Shown here one piece after another: positions 1 to 7,216 of a stretch of DNA of 64,000 nucleotides. The notes under the pieces were generated by a model. That model was not told where the DNA came from. It ran no database searches and saw nothing but the letters and a program-made list of their open reading frames with translations. A program made the position numbers and the translations under genes. How positions within the stretch are numbered: position 1 is the stretch's first letter; each line of letters opens with the position of its first letter. Source of the stretch: Bacteroidales bacterium (GTDB lineage: Bacteria; Bacteroidota; Bacteroidia; Bacteroidales; Marinilabiliaceae); NCBI GenBank assembly GCA_015061285.1, contig SUWW01000003.1, forward strand, positions 1 to 64,000, written 5' to 3'.

Positions 1-32
1 CACTACAATGTGGGAGAGTAGGTTGCCGCCAC
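1..32 (+). rRNA. rrf: 5S ribosomal RNA, 3' end only
   Basis: The first bases match the conserved 3' arm of bacterial 5S rRNA (a GTGGGAGAGTAGG-type stretch followed by GCCGCC). The rest of the gene lies before the window. A rho-independent terminator follows at once, so this is the end of an rRNA operon. The exact last base is estimated. Confidence 0.75.
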
Positions 33-41
33 TTGATTTAG

Positions 42-79
42 AATCCTCTTAAGTTGAATGGCTTGAGAGGATTTTTTTG
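42..79 (+). terminator. Rho-independent terminator of the rRNA operon
   Basis: A stem of aatcctcttaag paired with cttgagaggatt (one G-U pair), loop of about 8 nt, followed by a run of seven T. It lies about 10 nt after the end of the 5S rRNA. Confidence 0.85.
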
Positions 80-84
80 TTTGT

Positions 85-231
85 ATATAATACGTATTAT
101 ATCGCACAGAGAGCACAGATGACACAGATTTTATAAGGATTATCAAGATTTATAATCTGCTCAAAGCTGTTCAAATCGGCGTTAATCTGTGTGCAATTAT
201 TATAATTGGCTTCGACAGGCTCAGCCAGCGG
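85..231. repeat. Palindromic and REP-like intergenic repeats after the rRNA operon
   Basis: Three pieces lie side by side. Positions 85-102 are a perfect 18-bp palindrome (atataatac / gtattatat). Positions 104-194 begin with gcacagagagcacagat and end with gttaatctgtgtgc, an imperfect inverted repeat. Positions 208-231 read ggcttcgacaggctcagcc. From memory the last two resemble sequences dispersed in intergenic DNA of many Bacteroidota genomes, but no second copy was seen in this window. From 232 to the -7 box at 355 I see nothing else. Confidence 0.5.
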
Positions 232-354
232 TTTGCAAGGCAGAAACTTTGCTATTCCGTATGAACGTAGGTAGAGCCAACGCTCAACTTTTGTTGTGAG
301 TCTTCATGAAATATTAATATATGTTAATTAGGGTGGGGTAAATATCGCTGATTA

Positions 355-362
355 TATTTTTG
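355..362 (+). promoter_or_regulatory. Bacteroidota -7 box TATTTTTG for the lipoprotein fragment
   Basis: It matches the TAnnTTTG consensus. No TTG is found at the expected upstream distance. It lies about 65 nt before the lipoprotein start codon at 427. Confidence 0.4.
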
Positions 363-426
363 CTCTCAGAAGAAAAACATGCCTTGAAATTAATCCCTAT
401 TCCTAAAACAAAATATTATAAAGACA

Positions 427-929
427 ATGAAGAAATATTTTTCGTTTTTAGCATTTTCAATGCTGTTTATGTCTGTATTGTTTACTTCGTGTGACAATAA
501 TACGGAAGATAATGGCCCGGAACCAATTGTGTATAAGACGCCTATAAAAGATGTCGATTTTACAGTTACTGTAAATGGCAATGAAGTTTTGGTTGTGACC
601 AATCTTACTTATGAAGATATGGATCTTCTTTATTATCCTTGTGGATATAATACGGCTGCAACTAATGATCATATTGTTCCTATTGAAGAAGGAAGGGCGA
701 GCATCCTTTTGCCTAAAGCTGGCCAACATGATCTGATATTTAGGATTACCGAAGATTATACTGAACACTACCCATCAGAAGTTTTCAGTGTAACTATTGA
801 TGCAGACTTCACACCTGTGCTTGATACCGACTTTTCTGTTTCGGTGAATGGTAATTATGTTTCTTTTCAAGTCTGTTGAACTATAATGTTGATATTCATG
901 GTGTATGGGTCAAATATAACGGTGATTAA
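427..929 (+). pseudogene. Truncated, frameshifted secreted lipoprotein gene
   Basis: The open part (427-879, 150 aa) starts with a lipoprotein signal ending LFTSC (lipobox, Cys22), so the product would be exported and lipidated. It then has two beta-rich repeats, each starting with DF(T/S)V(T/S)VNGN (about residues 44 and 135). The second repeat breaks after VSFQ. A shift of frame near 870 continues with LLNYNVDIHGVWVKYNGD and stops at 927-929, as a second repeat would be expected to continue. Full-length relatives should have complete second repeats, so I read this as a decayed gene. The function is unknown. It lies between the rRNA operon and the island and its 3' end abuts foreign sequence. 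Confidence 0.55.
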
Positions 930-1032
930 TACAACTCAGCCGAGCCTCGAAAACCTGATCGAGATAGCCAAATGCCTAAAATGCGAGATAAATGACCTTG
1001 TGAGAATGTCCGCCATCGCGGACAAACAATAG
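886..1032 (+). pseudogene. C-terminal remnant of an XRE-type helix-turn-helix regulator
   Basis: The frame 886-1032 ends with QPSLENLIEIAKCLKCEIND and LVR. This is the pattern that closes the Cro/C1-type HTH domain in XRE regulators (QPSLETLxxIAxxLxVxxxELx). The DNA-contacting helices are missing: upstream of about 916 the sequence belongs to the broken lipoprotein gene. An XRE regulator next to a WYL regulator is a common pairing in restriction and defence islands. I infer that a deletion or insertion fused the two gene remnants. The frame ends 5 nt before the WYL start codon. Confidence 0.45.
1007..1024 (+). other. Perfect 7-4-7 hairpin before the WYL gene
   Basis: TGTCCGC-catc-GCGGACA, ending 13 nt before the WYL start codon at 1038. 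It has no T-run, so it is not an intrinsic terminator. It could affect translation of the WYL gene or be a protein-binding site. It also lies inside the XRE remnant frame, so chance cannot be excluded. Confidence 0.4.
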
Positions 1033-1037
1033 CCGAT

Positions 1038-2072
1038 ATGCCTGCAAATAAAAACGCTCAACTGAGATACCAGATTCTGGACAACTGCTTCAAGAACTTC
1101 AATCGTAAGTATACGTTTGAGGACTTGATGGAGATTGTCGGTGATAAACTATACGATCTTCTCGGTACACGCGTCAGCACTCGGCAGCTTAGGGTGGACA
1201 TAGAGAATATGAGAAATCGTCCGTATAACGCTCCTATCAAGGCATATCTTTCGGGCGACGGCAAGAAGCGTTACTATAGGTATGAGGATCCCGAATATAG
1301 CATTTTCAACAATCCGCTTTCTCCAGAAGAACTTACGAACCTTCGCTCTACCATAGAGATGCTTGGCAGATATAGAGGTATACCATCTAACGCATGGCTC
1401 GAAGAGGTCATCTCGAAACTTGAATGCCGCTTCGACGTGAAGCCGAATAGTGACAGTGTCATTGAGTTTGAGCAGAACGAGCAACTCAAAGGCTTGGAGT
1501 TTCTTTCGGACTTGATAGATGCGACGGTTAACCATCAGCCAATGTCGTTAACGTATCGCTCATACAAAGGGATGGAGCAAACGTCGCTAATACATCCTTA
1601 TTACCTAAAGCAGTTTAACAATCGCTGGTTTTTGTTCGGAATAGAAGTGAATGAGCAATATGGCAATCGCATAACAAACAGAGCGTTGGATAGAATTGTG
1701 CGCTTCGAGGTCAAGACAGATGTCGCGTTTGTGCCGAATGAGAGTGAAGATTTCAAGCAATACTTTAGAGATATAGTTGGCGTTACCGTTCCTGAGGATC
1801 ATCCTACGCCCGAAAGGATAGTGTTGAAGTTTGACGAAGGTCGTTTCCCTTATGTGGTATCGAAGCCGATACACCACACGCAAGAGGTGATTGAAGAGAA
1901 CGAGCATACTATTAGTATCATGGTTAGGCCAAATAAGGAGCTCGAAGCACAGATATTCTCATTCGGACCGCAGGTTGAGGTGCTTGAACCTGAGTGGCTG
2001 AGGCAGCGGATAGCGGGAAAAATAGAGGAAGCGAGAAAAAAATATTTTGGTGTGCAGAAAGAGTGCACATAG
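1038..2072 (+). CDS. WYL-domain transcriptional regulator
   Basis: A 344-aa protein. Residues about 5-60 form a winged HTH of the HTH_11 type (QILDNCFKNF...STRQLRVDIENMR). Residues about 150-240 form the WYL domain (MSLTYRSYKG, then HPYYLKQFNNRWFLFG, then NRALDRI). A C-terminal WCX-like part extends to about residue 335. WYL proteins of this layout (CapW, BrxR) are dimeric regulators that control phage-defence operons, and the WYL pocket is thought to sense a ligand. Its stop codon directly follows a perfect inverted repeat (2051-2069) in front of the next gene's -7 box, so it probably controls the downstream operon. No clear promoter of its own is seen. It may be read from the upstream lipoprotein promoter. 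Family assignment is firm; the target is inferred. Confidence 0.9.
   Translation: MPANKNAQLRYQILDNCFKNFNRKYTFEDLMEIVGDKLYDLLGTRVSTRQLRVDIENMRNRPYNAPIKAYLSGDGKKRYYRYEDPEYSIFNNPLSPEELTNLRSTIEMLGRYRGIPSNAWLEEVISKLECRFDVKPNSDSVIEFEQNEQLKGLEFLSDLIDATVNHQPMSLTYRSYKGMEQTSLIHPYYLKQFNNRWFLFGIEVNEQYGNRITNRALDRIVRFEVKTDVAFVPNESEDFKQYFRDIVGVTVPEDHPTPERIVLKFDEGRFPYVVSKPIHHTQEVIEENEHTISIMVRPNKELEAQIFSFGPQVEVLEPEWLRQRIAGKIEEARKKYFGVQKECT
2051..2069. promoter_or_regulatory. Candidate WYL operator, copy 1
   Basis: TGTGCA-gaaagag-TGCACA, a perfect 6-7-6 inverted repeat. Its centre lies 19 nt upstream of the first base of the -7 box at 2079, so it covers the -33 region, where no TTG box is present. A second palindrome with the same arms, spacer length and promoter spacing is at 8582-8600. 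Binding by the WYL protein encoded just upstream is an inference. Confidence 0.6.
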
Positions 2073-2078
2073 GGAGGG

Positions 2079-2086
2079 TAACTTTG
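2079..2086 (+). promoter_or_regulatory. -7 box TAACTTTG for the methylase-kinase operon
   Basis: An exact TAnnTTTG match, followed by GCAAG, with no TTG upstream. The expected start of transcription is about 2093, giving a leader near 50 nt before the ATG at 2143. Confidence 0.6.
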
Positions 2087-2142
2087 CAAGTGCAAACATG
2101 AAAAATGCAGTAAATTTAAGTTGAACTCTAATCTTTTTACTA

Positions 2143-4506
2143 ATGACGCAGTTCTCTACTCTGACATCGGCAGCTAAGGCAATTGTAATTAACTTCTTCA
2201 ACACACAGATGAAGAAGAATGCATCCTCGTCTCCGAGTGTGCAGCTCATGGTGTCTCTATACTCACTTATGCCAGATGCAGAGACAAATGTGGTCGAAAG
2301 TCTGAAAGAATACTTAATTGTTTTGTCTGACATTATTTCAGAAAAAGAAATTGGTGTTCTCAAAGCAGAGTATTCTGCTGTTATAAAGTACTGCGTTGAT
2401 TATGGCAATGCCAATAGCCATAGCGAACTGAGTAGGCATGTACCGCAGTCATTGATTGATTTGTGCATGAGCATGGCAGCCCCCCAAGCTGGAAGTCTTG
2501 TCTATTTGCCTTATTCTGGAGTTGGCAGTTTTGCATATAATTTATCAGGTTGTAATATTGAAGGCTTCGAGGATGACGTTAAGTCATGGGCTATTGCTCA
2601 AATACTTTTGCATTCTCAAGGCATTGAGTCTGACATTAAACTTGGGGATGAGTATGTAATAGGAGATAAACTCTACGATTATATTTTCACTTACCCACCA
2701 ATGGCGTTGTGTGTTTTTTGTGCAGAGACAATAACTAATACCATTCATAATTTAATCACAAAGCTCTTGACCAATAATGGTGAGTTGTATTGTATGCTGC
2801 CATTAGATTTCTGCTATAGCAACAACGGCTGGTTTGAAGTCCGCAATATTCTCAAGAATTACCCTGGACAATATAGCGCACTTGTTATTAGTTTTTCTCC
2901 CTTAATGCTTCCTGTAATAGGCGTTAGTCTTTGTCTTCTTCGCATAAAGAAGGACAATGTCGGTTCTGTTACGCTTATGGACGCATCTGATAGTGAAAAA
3001 TTTTACATAAAAGAGCATATTAGGGGTTACAAGCTCAATACGTACTCAATCATAGAGGCATTGAAGAAACATGATGAGCGGTACGTTTGGGAAGGAACAT
3101 CAAACCAACTCTCTAACGATACTAATCTACTTCCCTCGAGCTATCTTGCTTCTCAAGTCATACTTTCTCCAAAAGAAGGAGAAAATAGTTTTCAACTTTC
3201 TGAGATCATTACTATCATTCCTACAGAGAAACAAACGGATAGACAAGAATGTCCAATTATCGGAATGAGGGAATTATCCTCATCGTACTTGAACTGTGAT
3301 ATAGACATAAGTACTATTGAAACTAAAGCTGCGGCAGCTAATGTTATCACTTCGGATTGTCTCCTTGTAGGCTTCATAGGAGGGAAGTTCAAGGTTGGAA
3401 GACTTCATGGGGTAACCCCCAATTCTCCTGTTGCATTGAGATATGAGGTGACACCAATAAAGATCTCTTCTGACGTTATTACAGAAGATTTTCTGCTCCG
3501 TTGTATAATGTCTAAGCAATCGGAACGTCAAGCTCGTCTGTTGTCAACTGGTGTTACTATCACCCGTTTGAATAAGCAGGCCTTACTGTCAATAGTTATA
3601 AATGTACCTACTTTGAAGGAGAAGCAAGATGCTCTTTGCAAGGAAGATACTCGCAGCAGTTTGACAGACGCAGATCGTAAGATAATCGAAACTTATGAGG
3701 AGTTTCGTATGGACATGCACATGAAAAAACATGCCATTGGTCAGACTTTGTTCAATCTCAATAATTGGTGGGATGCACTACAATCAGCCCGCAAGGAGGG
3801 CAATGGTGTTGTTTATGACAGTGCTACAACGGGTCGAATTCGCAAGGTATCCGTTGCCTCTATCTATGACAATATACAAAAGGCTTTGGATCAATTGCAA
3901 CAGCAGATAAGTAGGTTTGATAGAGGTAATGGCTTGGCAACAGAGGAAATCGACCTTCCTGACTTTATCGAGAATTACATAGAAACGCATAAAAGTCCCA
4001 TTTTCCAATATGACGACTTTGATGCAAAAAAATACTATGTTTCAGCGCCTATCTTTGACGAGAAGAAAGAAGAGCTTACTTTTGAATTTGCAATGTTTGC
4101 CCCCCAAGCACTAACCATGGTATTTGATAATATAATTAGCAATGCATGTAGTCATGGATTCGTTGGGCGTGAGGATAATCCTGAAGGAAATATAATCAGA
4201 TTTGATCTTTCATCTGAGGGGACTTATCAAATCATTACTATTTCAAATAATGGGAAGCCTGTTGATGATGAGGTTAATGAGAACTTCGTTTTCACTTATA
4301 GTAAAAGCACACAGAATGGTAAGGAGCATTATGGTATAGGTGGTTACGAAGTGAAGCGTCTTATGCGCGAATTTGGAGGTGATGCGGAGTTTATTTCTGA
4401 TCCTGAATCAGAATTCCCTGTTACCTATAAACTCATTTTTTATAATACTGGTATTACTGACTTTACTGAATTATTAAACCACTATGACAAGGGAGGTTAT
4501 ATATAA
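2143..4506 (+). CDS. Fusion: N6-MTase-like / HsdS-like / histidine-kinase-type ATPase
   Basis: A 787-aa multidomain protein. Residues about 1-310 look like the HsdM/N6-adenine methyltransferase fold: an N-terminal helical part, a motif I-like PYSGVGSF (123-130), an acidic GFEDD (141-145) and motif IV as TYPPM (183-187). The catalytic [DNS]PP[YFW] is therefore altered and activity is doubtful. Residues about 325-500 resemble a type I specificity subunit segment (SSYLASQVILSP, then SDCLLVGFIGGKFKVGRL, then LLSTGVTITRLNKQALLSI, then LKEKQDAL). Residues about 515-600 are helical, with a candidate phospho-acceptor His530 in KKHAIGQTL. Residues about 640-765 form a GHKL ATPase: N-box FDNIISNACSHG, then SNNGKPVD, then G2 box YGIGGYEVKRLM. 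The gene overlaps the receiver gene by 23 bp. I know of no named system with this order. The inferred role is a DNA-sensing kinase. Confidence 0.8.
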   Translation: MTQFSTLTSAAKAIVINFFNTQMKKNASSSPSVQLMVSLYSLMPDAETNVVESLKEYLIVLSDIISEKEIGVLKAEYSAVIKYCVDYGNANSHSELSRHVPQSLIDLCMSMAAPQAGSLVYLPYSGVGSFAYNLSGCNIEGFEDDVKSWAIAQILLHSQGIESDIKLGDEYVIGDKLYDYIFTYPPMALCVFCAETITNTIHNLITKLLTNNGELYCMLPLDFCYSNNGWFEVRNILKNYPGQYSALVISFSPLMLPVIGVSLCLLRIKKDNVGSVTLMDASDSEKFYIKEHIRGYKLNTYSIIEALKKHDERYVWEGTSNQLSNDTNLLPSSYLASQVILSPKEGENSFQLSEIITIIPTEKQTDRQECPIIGMRELSSSYLNCDIDISTIETKAAAANVITSDCLLVGFIGGKFKVGRLHGVTPNSPVALRYEVTPIKISSDVITEDFLLRCIMSKQSERQARLLSTGVTITRLNKQALLSIVINVPTLKEKQDALCKEDTRSSLTDADRKIIETYEEFRMDMHMKKHAIGQTLFNLNNWWDALQSARKEGNGVVYDSATTGRIRKVSVASIYDNIQKALDQLQQQISRFDRGNGLATEEIDLPDFIENYIETHKSPIFQYDDFDAKKYYVSAPIFDEKKEELTFEFAMFAPQALTMVFDNIISNACSHGFVGREDNPEGNIIRFDLSSEGTYQIITISNNGKPVDDEVNENFVFTYSKSTQNGKEHYGIGGYEVKRLMREFGGDAEFISDPESEFPVTYKLIFYNTGITDFTELLNHYDKGGYI

Positions 4507-5761
4507 AGTTCTTTGGGTTGACGATTTGAACCGTGATAAGAACAATAAATTGACAGATTTCTATGAAGGTTGGCAGCTCAAAGCGGAGAAGTACAATATA
4601 GAGCTTGTTCCTTTTGACAATTGGGAAGAAGCAGAAAAGTCATTGAGAAAAGATTTCGACGAGTATTCTGCCATTATTCTTGATGCCAATTGCAAAATTC
4701 ACAAGGAAGATACCGAGCAGGAAGAGTTCATTACCGCTGTGCTTCCATCACTCACAAACATTTTTGGAGAGAAACGCAGTTTATTGCCTTGGTATATTCT
4801 GTCTGCTGGCACGATGACCAATTTCGGCAAGATTGTCAATGGTGCTCGTTACCAGCATTCAAAGCATGAGGAGGATTGGGGCGAGATGCTTTATCTAAAA
4901 GACGTCAGAGAAGGCGGGAACGCCCCAGAAAAGCTTTTCGAAAATATCGTACGAGTTGCAAAGGACATGGCAATGAATGTTGTCCTTTTTCGCCATCATG
5001 ATACGTTCTGCTATTTGGGTCAAGACAAGTTAATTGATGCAAGAGCACGAAAATATATGCTACGCATGTTGAGCGCATTACATTACCCTGAGGAAAATAT
5101 TAAGTATGAGTATGAAGCAAATCCACTTCGTAAAATACTAGAGTATTTGTTTCGCTCTGCCAGAAAGCAAGGATTACTTTCACCATATTGTTTTGACAAG
5201 GAAGATCATGTGAATCTTACATATTCGAGTCTTTATCTGAAAGGTGCTACCATCAATTTGAAAGACAAGGAAAATGGAATGGAAGGAGCTATCCGTTGGG
5301 GAAATAAAAAAGATTGTGTGTTTCCTGATAACGTAGCGAACATAGTAAGGGGCATTCTCGTGTATGCGAATGTCGATTCCCATACATATGAAATTGAAGA
5401 TGCTCCATATCTGGTTGATGAAAACAGCAAGGATTTGTTCTTCGGATATGTGCTGCAACTATGCTATGTGATAAAATGGTATGGAGAGTTTGTGGAAGAA
5501 CATCCCGATGTTAAGGAAAACCAGCGCAAGCAAAGTGTGCGTAATATAAAAGGTACACGAATGAAAGTAGAGATGGGTGATATAATAGATAATAAATATT
5601 TGATAATGCGTGATGGTTCAACTTACTACTGTGGACGTTATAAACTTGACTCATCAATAACAATAAAAAGCGGTCAAGTCGTTATTGAAGAAGCAATTGC
5701 CAATGACGGTGAAGACAAGGCAAAATACCCTTACATTGCTACCAAAGTGAGGCAACTTTAG
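4484..5761 (+). CDS. Receiver-like response regulator with unknown C-terminal domain
   Basis: A 425-aa protein translated from an ATG inside the end of the kinase gene (23-bp overlap), which suggests coupled translation. Residues 5-150 resemble a phospho-receiver: acidic pair D13-D14 in VLWVDD, phospho-acceptor D67 in AIILDANC, Ser107/Thr110 in YILSAGT, and Lys139 in MLYLKDV. The stretch between beta-3 and beta-4 is longer than in classical receivers. Residues about 190-425 show no output domain I recognise (no HTH, nuclease or protease motif). They contain a helical part (RKILEYLFRSARKQG) and a beta-rich tail (KYLIMRDGSTYYCGRYKL). It is the obvious phosphotransfer partner of the preceding kinase and a candidate effector. 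The receiver call is moderate and the output function unknown. Confidence 0.75.
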   Translation: MTREVIYKVLWVDDLNRDKNNKLTDFYEGWQLKAEKYNIELVPFDNWEEAEKSLRKDFDEYSAIILDANCKIHKEDTEQEEFITAVLPSLTNIFGEKRSLLPWYILSAGTMTNFGKIVNGARYQHSKHEEDWGEMLYLKDVREGGNAPEKLFENIVRVAKDMAMNVVLFRHHDTFCYLGQDKLIDARARKYMLRMLSALHYPEENIKYEYEANPLRKILEYLFRSARKQGLLSPYCFDKEDHVNLTYSSLYLKGATINLKDKENGMEGAIRWGNKKDCVFPDNVANIVRGILVYANVDSHTYEIEDAPYLVDENSKDLFFGYVLQLCYVIKWYGEFVEEHPDVKENQRKQSVRNIKGTRMKVEMGDIIDNKYLIMRDGSTYYCGRYKLDSSITIKSGQVVIEEAIANDGEDKAKYPYIATKVRQL

Positions 5762-5790
5762 ATGTAAGAATATCAATTCTTCAGGGGAGA

Positions 5791-5818
5791 TTGTCTGTAC
5801 AAGAGGAGAGTAAATTTG
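5791..5818 (+). promoter_or_regulatory. Promoter TTG-N17-TAAATTTG for the membrane protein
   Basis: The -7 box TAAATTTG is at 5811-5818 and a TTG at 5791-5793 (spacing 17, slightly short). The TTG is part of a small inverted repeat TTGTctgtACAA (5791-5802). This palindrome has different arms from the TGTGCA sites, so regulation by a different factor is possible. Confidence 0.4.
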
Positions 5819-5959
5819 CAAATAGGAAAGTCACGATGAAGATATGACAGAACAAAAATTAGCGAACGTTGTTATATGGGACATCAAAGAGATTATTCGC
5901 AACCTCTACGACGTGTGACAACAGAGTGCGTAATAGGAAAAAGAAAGGTAGTGTAAGGT

Positions 5960-7054
5960 ATGGTAGCAGATACATTAATTATAACGAAAAGTATCAAAGA
6001 ATCGATACATAATGTTGATGTTGGCTTAGATTCAATTTCATTTGAGCTACAATGTTGTAATGCGTCTTTACAATCTTTAGTAGACTCTGTCAATGTACCT
6101 ACGCAAATCACGACTGATTTACATAGATATGTTGAGCATTCGATAAATGGTTCTTCTTGGGATAAATGGATTGATATATTACAGTTTACAATCCCAGCAT
6201 TGGTAACTGTTGTAATGTTTTTTCTTGGATATCGTTTAAACTCCAGAAACGAACAAAAAAGGAGCGAGATTGAAATAAAAAGAAATCAAGAAAAGAAGTT
6301 AGCCTCTATGAAAGCTGACTGTTTAGCAATTAAGCAGTACGTAAATGCACTAAAGGGTCCTATAGACAATTTATGTTCCCATATAAATGAATTCACTCAA
6401 AAGTTGAAAACTAGCCGAGATGTTCAACTCGAAGCGTTTACATTAAGCGATATATCTGTTGATTGCCTAGCGCAATACGACTCTAGAATTTTGACTAAAT
6501 TGTATTTAACTAATAGAAAAGGAAAAATAGAAGACAAAGCGATCAATCTTTATCACGTTATTAGTAAGATAGAATTCTTGTCGAAAGTCACAGATATTCT
6601 CACAGAGCACTATTCTGAATACAAAGAACATTCTATTTCAAATATGAAACAATGGAATGATGTTTATGAAAAAGTTATCGCTTATGTAAGCGATCTTGAT
6701 TTTAGAAAACGAAACGGCAACATGTTTGATGAAATGTATAAATATCTCGAACAATGCAATATCGTCAATAATCATATTGAAGCAAAAGAACTTACTGATA
6801 ATGTTTATAAAAAATATCTAAATTGGTTAATTACAAATAGTTATTATCAGAACAACGGAGATGCTAAGATTATTGGTGATTTGTTGAACAAGGGGATCTT
6901 TATATACGATGGATTAAAAACAACATGTTTCCTAGGATATGCTCAAATATTTGAGGAGGTTGCCCAAAGTATGAATAGAGCCTATGATGATTTGGTGAAA
7001 TGTCTTAATAGACTTGACTCCAACAATTTTGTAGATCCAAAAGATATAGAGTAG
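5960..7054 (+). CDS. Unknown protein with one transmembrane helix
   Basis: A 364-aa protein of no family I recognise. There is a polar N-terminal part (1-65), one strong hydrophobic helix (about residues 73-95, DILQFTIPALVTVVMFFLGY) and then a charged stretch RNEQKRSEIEIKRNQEKK. This layout suggests the C-terminal 270 residues face the cytoplasm and start as a coiled coil. The rest is helical and rich in Lys, Asn and Ile. The DNA is visibly more AT-rich than the core genes, which suggests transfer. It is the next gene after the receiver gene, with its own likely promoter at 5791-5818. Membrane-anchored proteins of this kind often act as killing effectors in defence loci. That role is only inferred here. 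Confidence 0.65.
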   Translation: MVADTLIITKSIKESIHNVDVGLDSISFELQCCNASLQSLVDSVNVPTQITTDLHRYVEHSINGSSWDKWIDILQFTIPALVTVVMFFLGYRLNSRNEQKRSEIEIKRNQEKKLASMKADCLAIKQYVNALKGPIDNLCSHINEFTQKLKTSRDVQLEAFTLSDISVDCLAQYDSRILTKLYLTNRKGKIEDKAINLYHVISKIEFLSKVTDILTEHYSEYKEHSISNMKQWNDVYEKVIAYVSDLDFRKRNGNMFDEMYKYLEQCNIVNNHIEAKELTDNVYKKYLNWLITNSYYQNNGDAKIIGDLLNKGIFIYDGLKTTCFLGYAQIFEEVAQSMNRAYDDLVKCLNRLDSNNFVDPKDIE

Positions 7055-7216
7055 AATTACAATATATGTGTAATCCACTAAGTGAAACTGTCTTCGAGTA
7101 TCATATAGCGAAGTGTATAGTGGTCAGTCTATTATATAACTAGCGCACAAGCGTAGATTTTGAAATCGCTCGCCTACCGGAAAAAAGATAAGGTGTACTA
7201 AACGGTAAGAAGTAAT

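Noticed and set aside
5844-5918. A 24-codon frame (MTEQKLANVVIWDIKEIIRN...) after the promoter at 5791
   Set aside because: It starts after a plausible promoter and ends 41 nt before the membrane-protein gene, so it could be a leader peptide or a gene start lost by frameshift. Without homologues it is too short to call.
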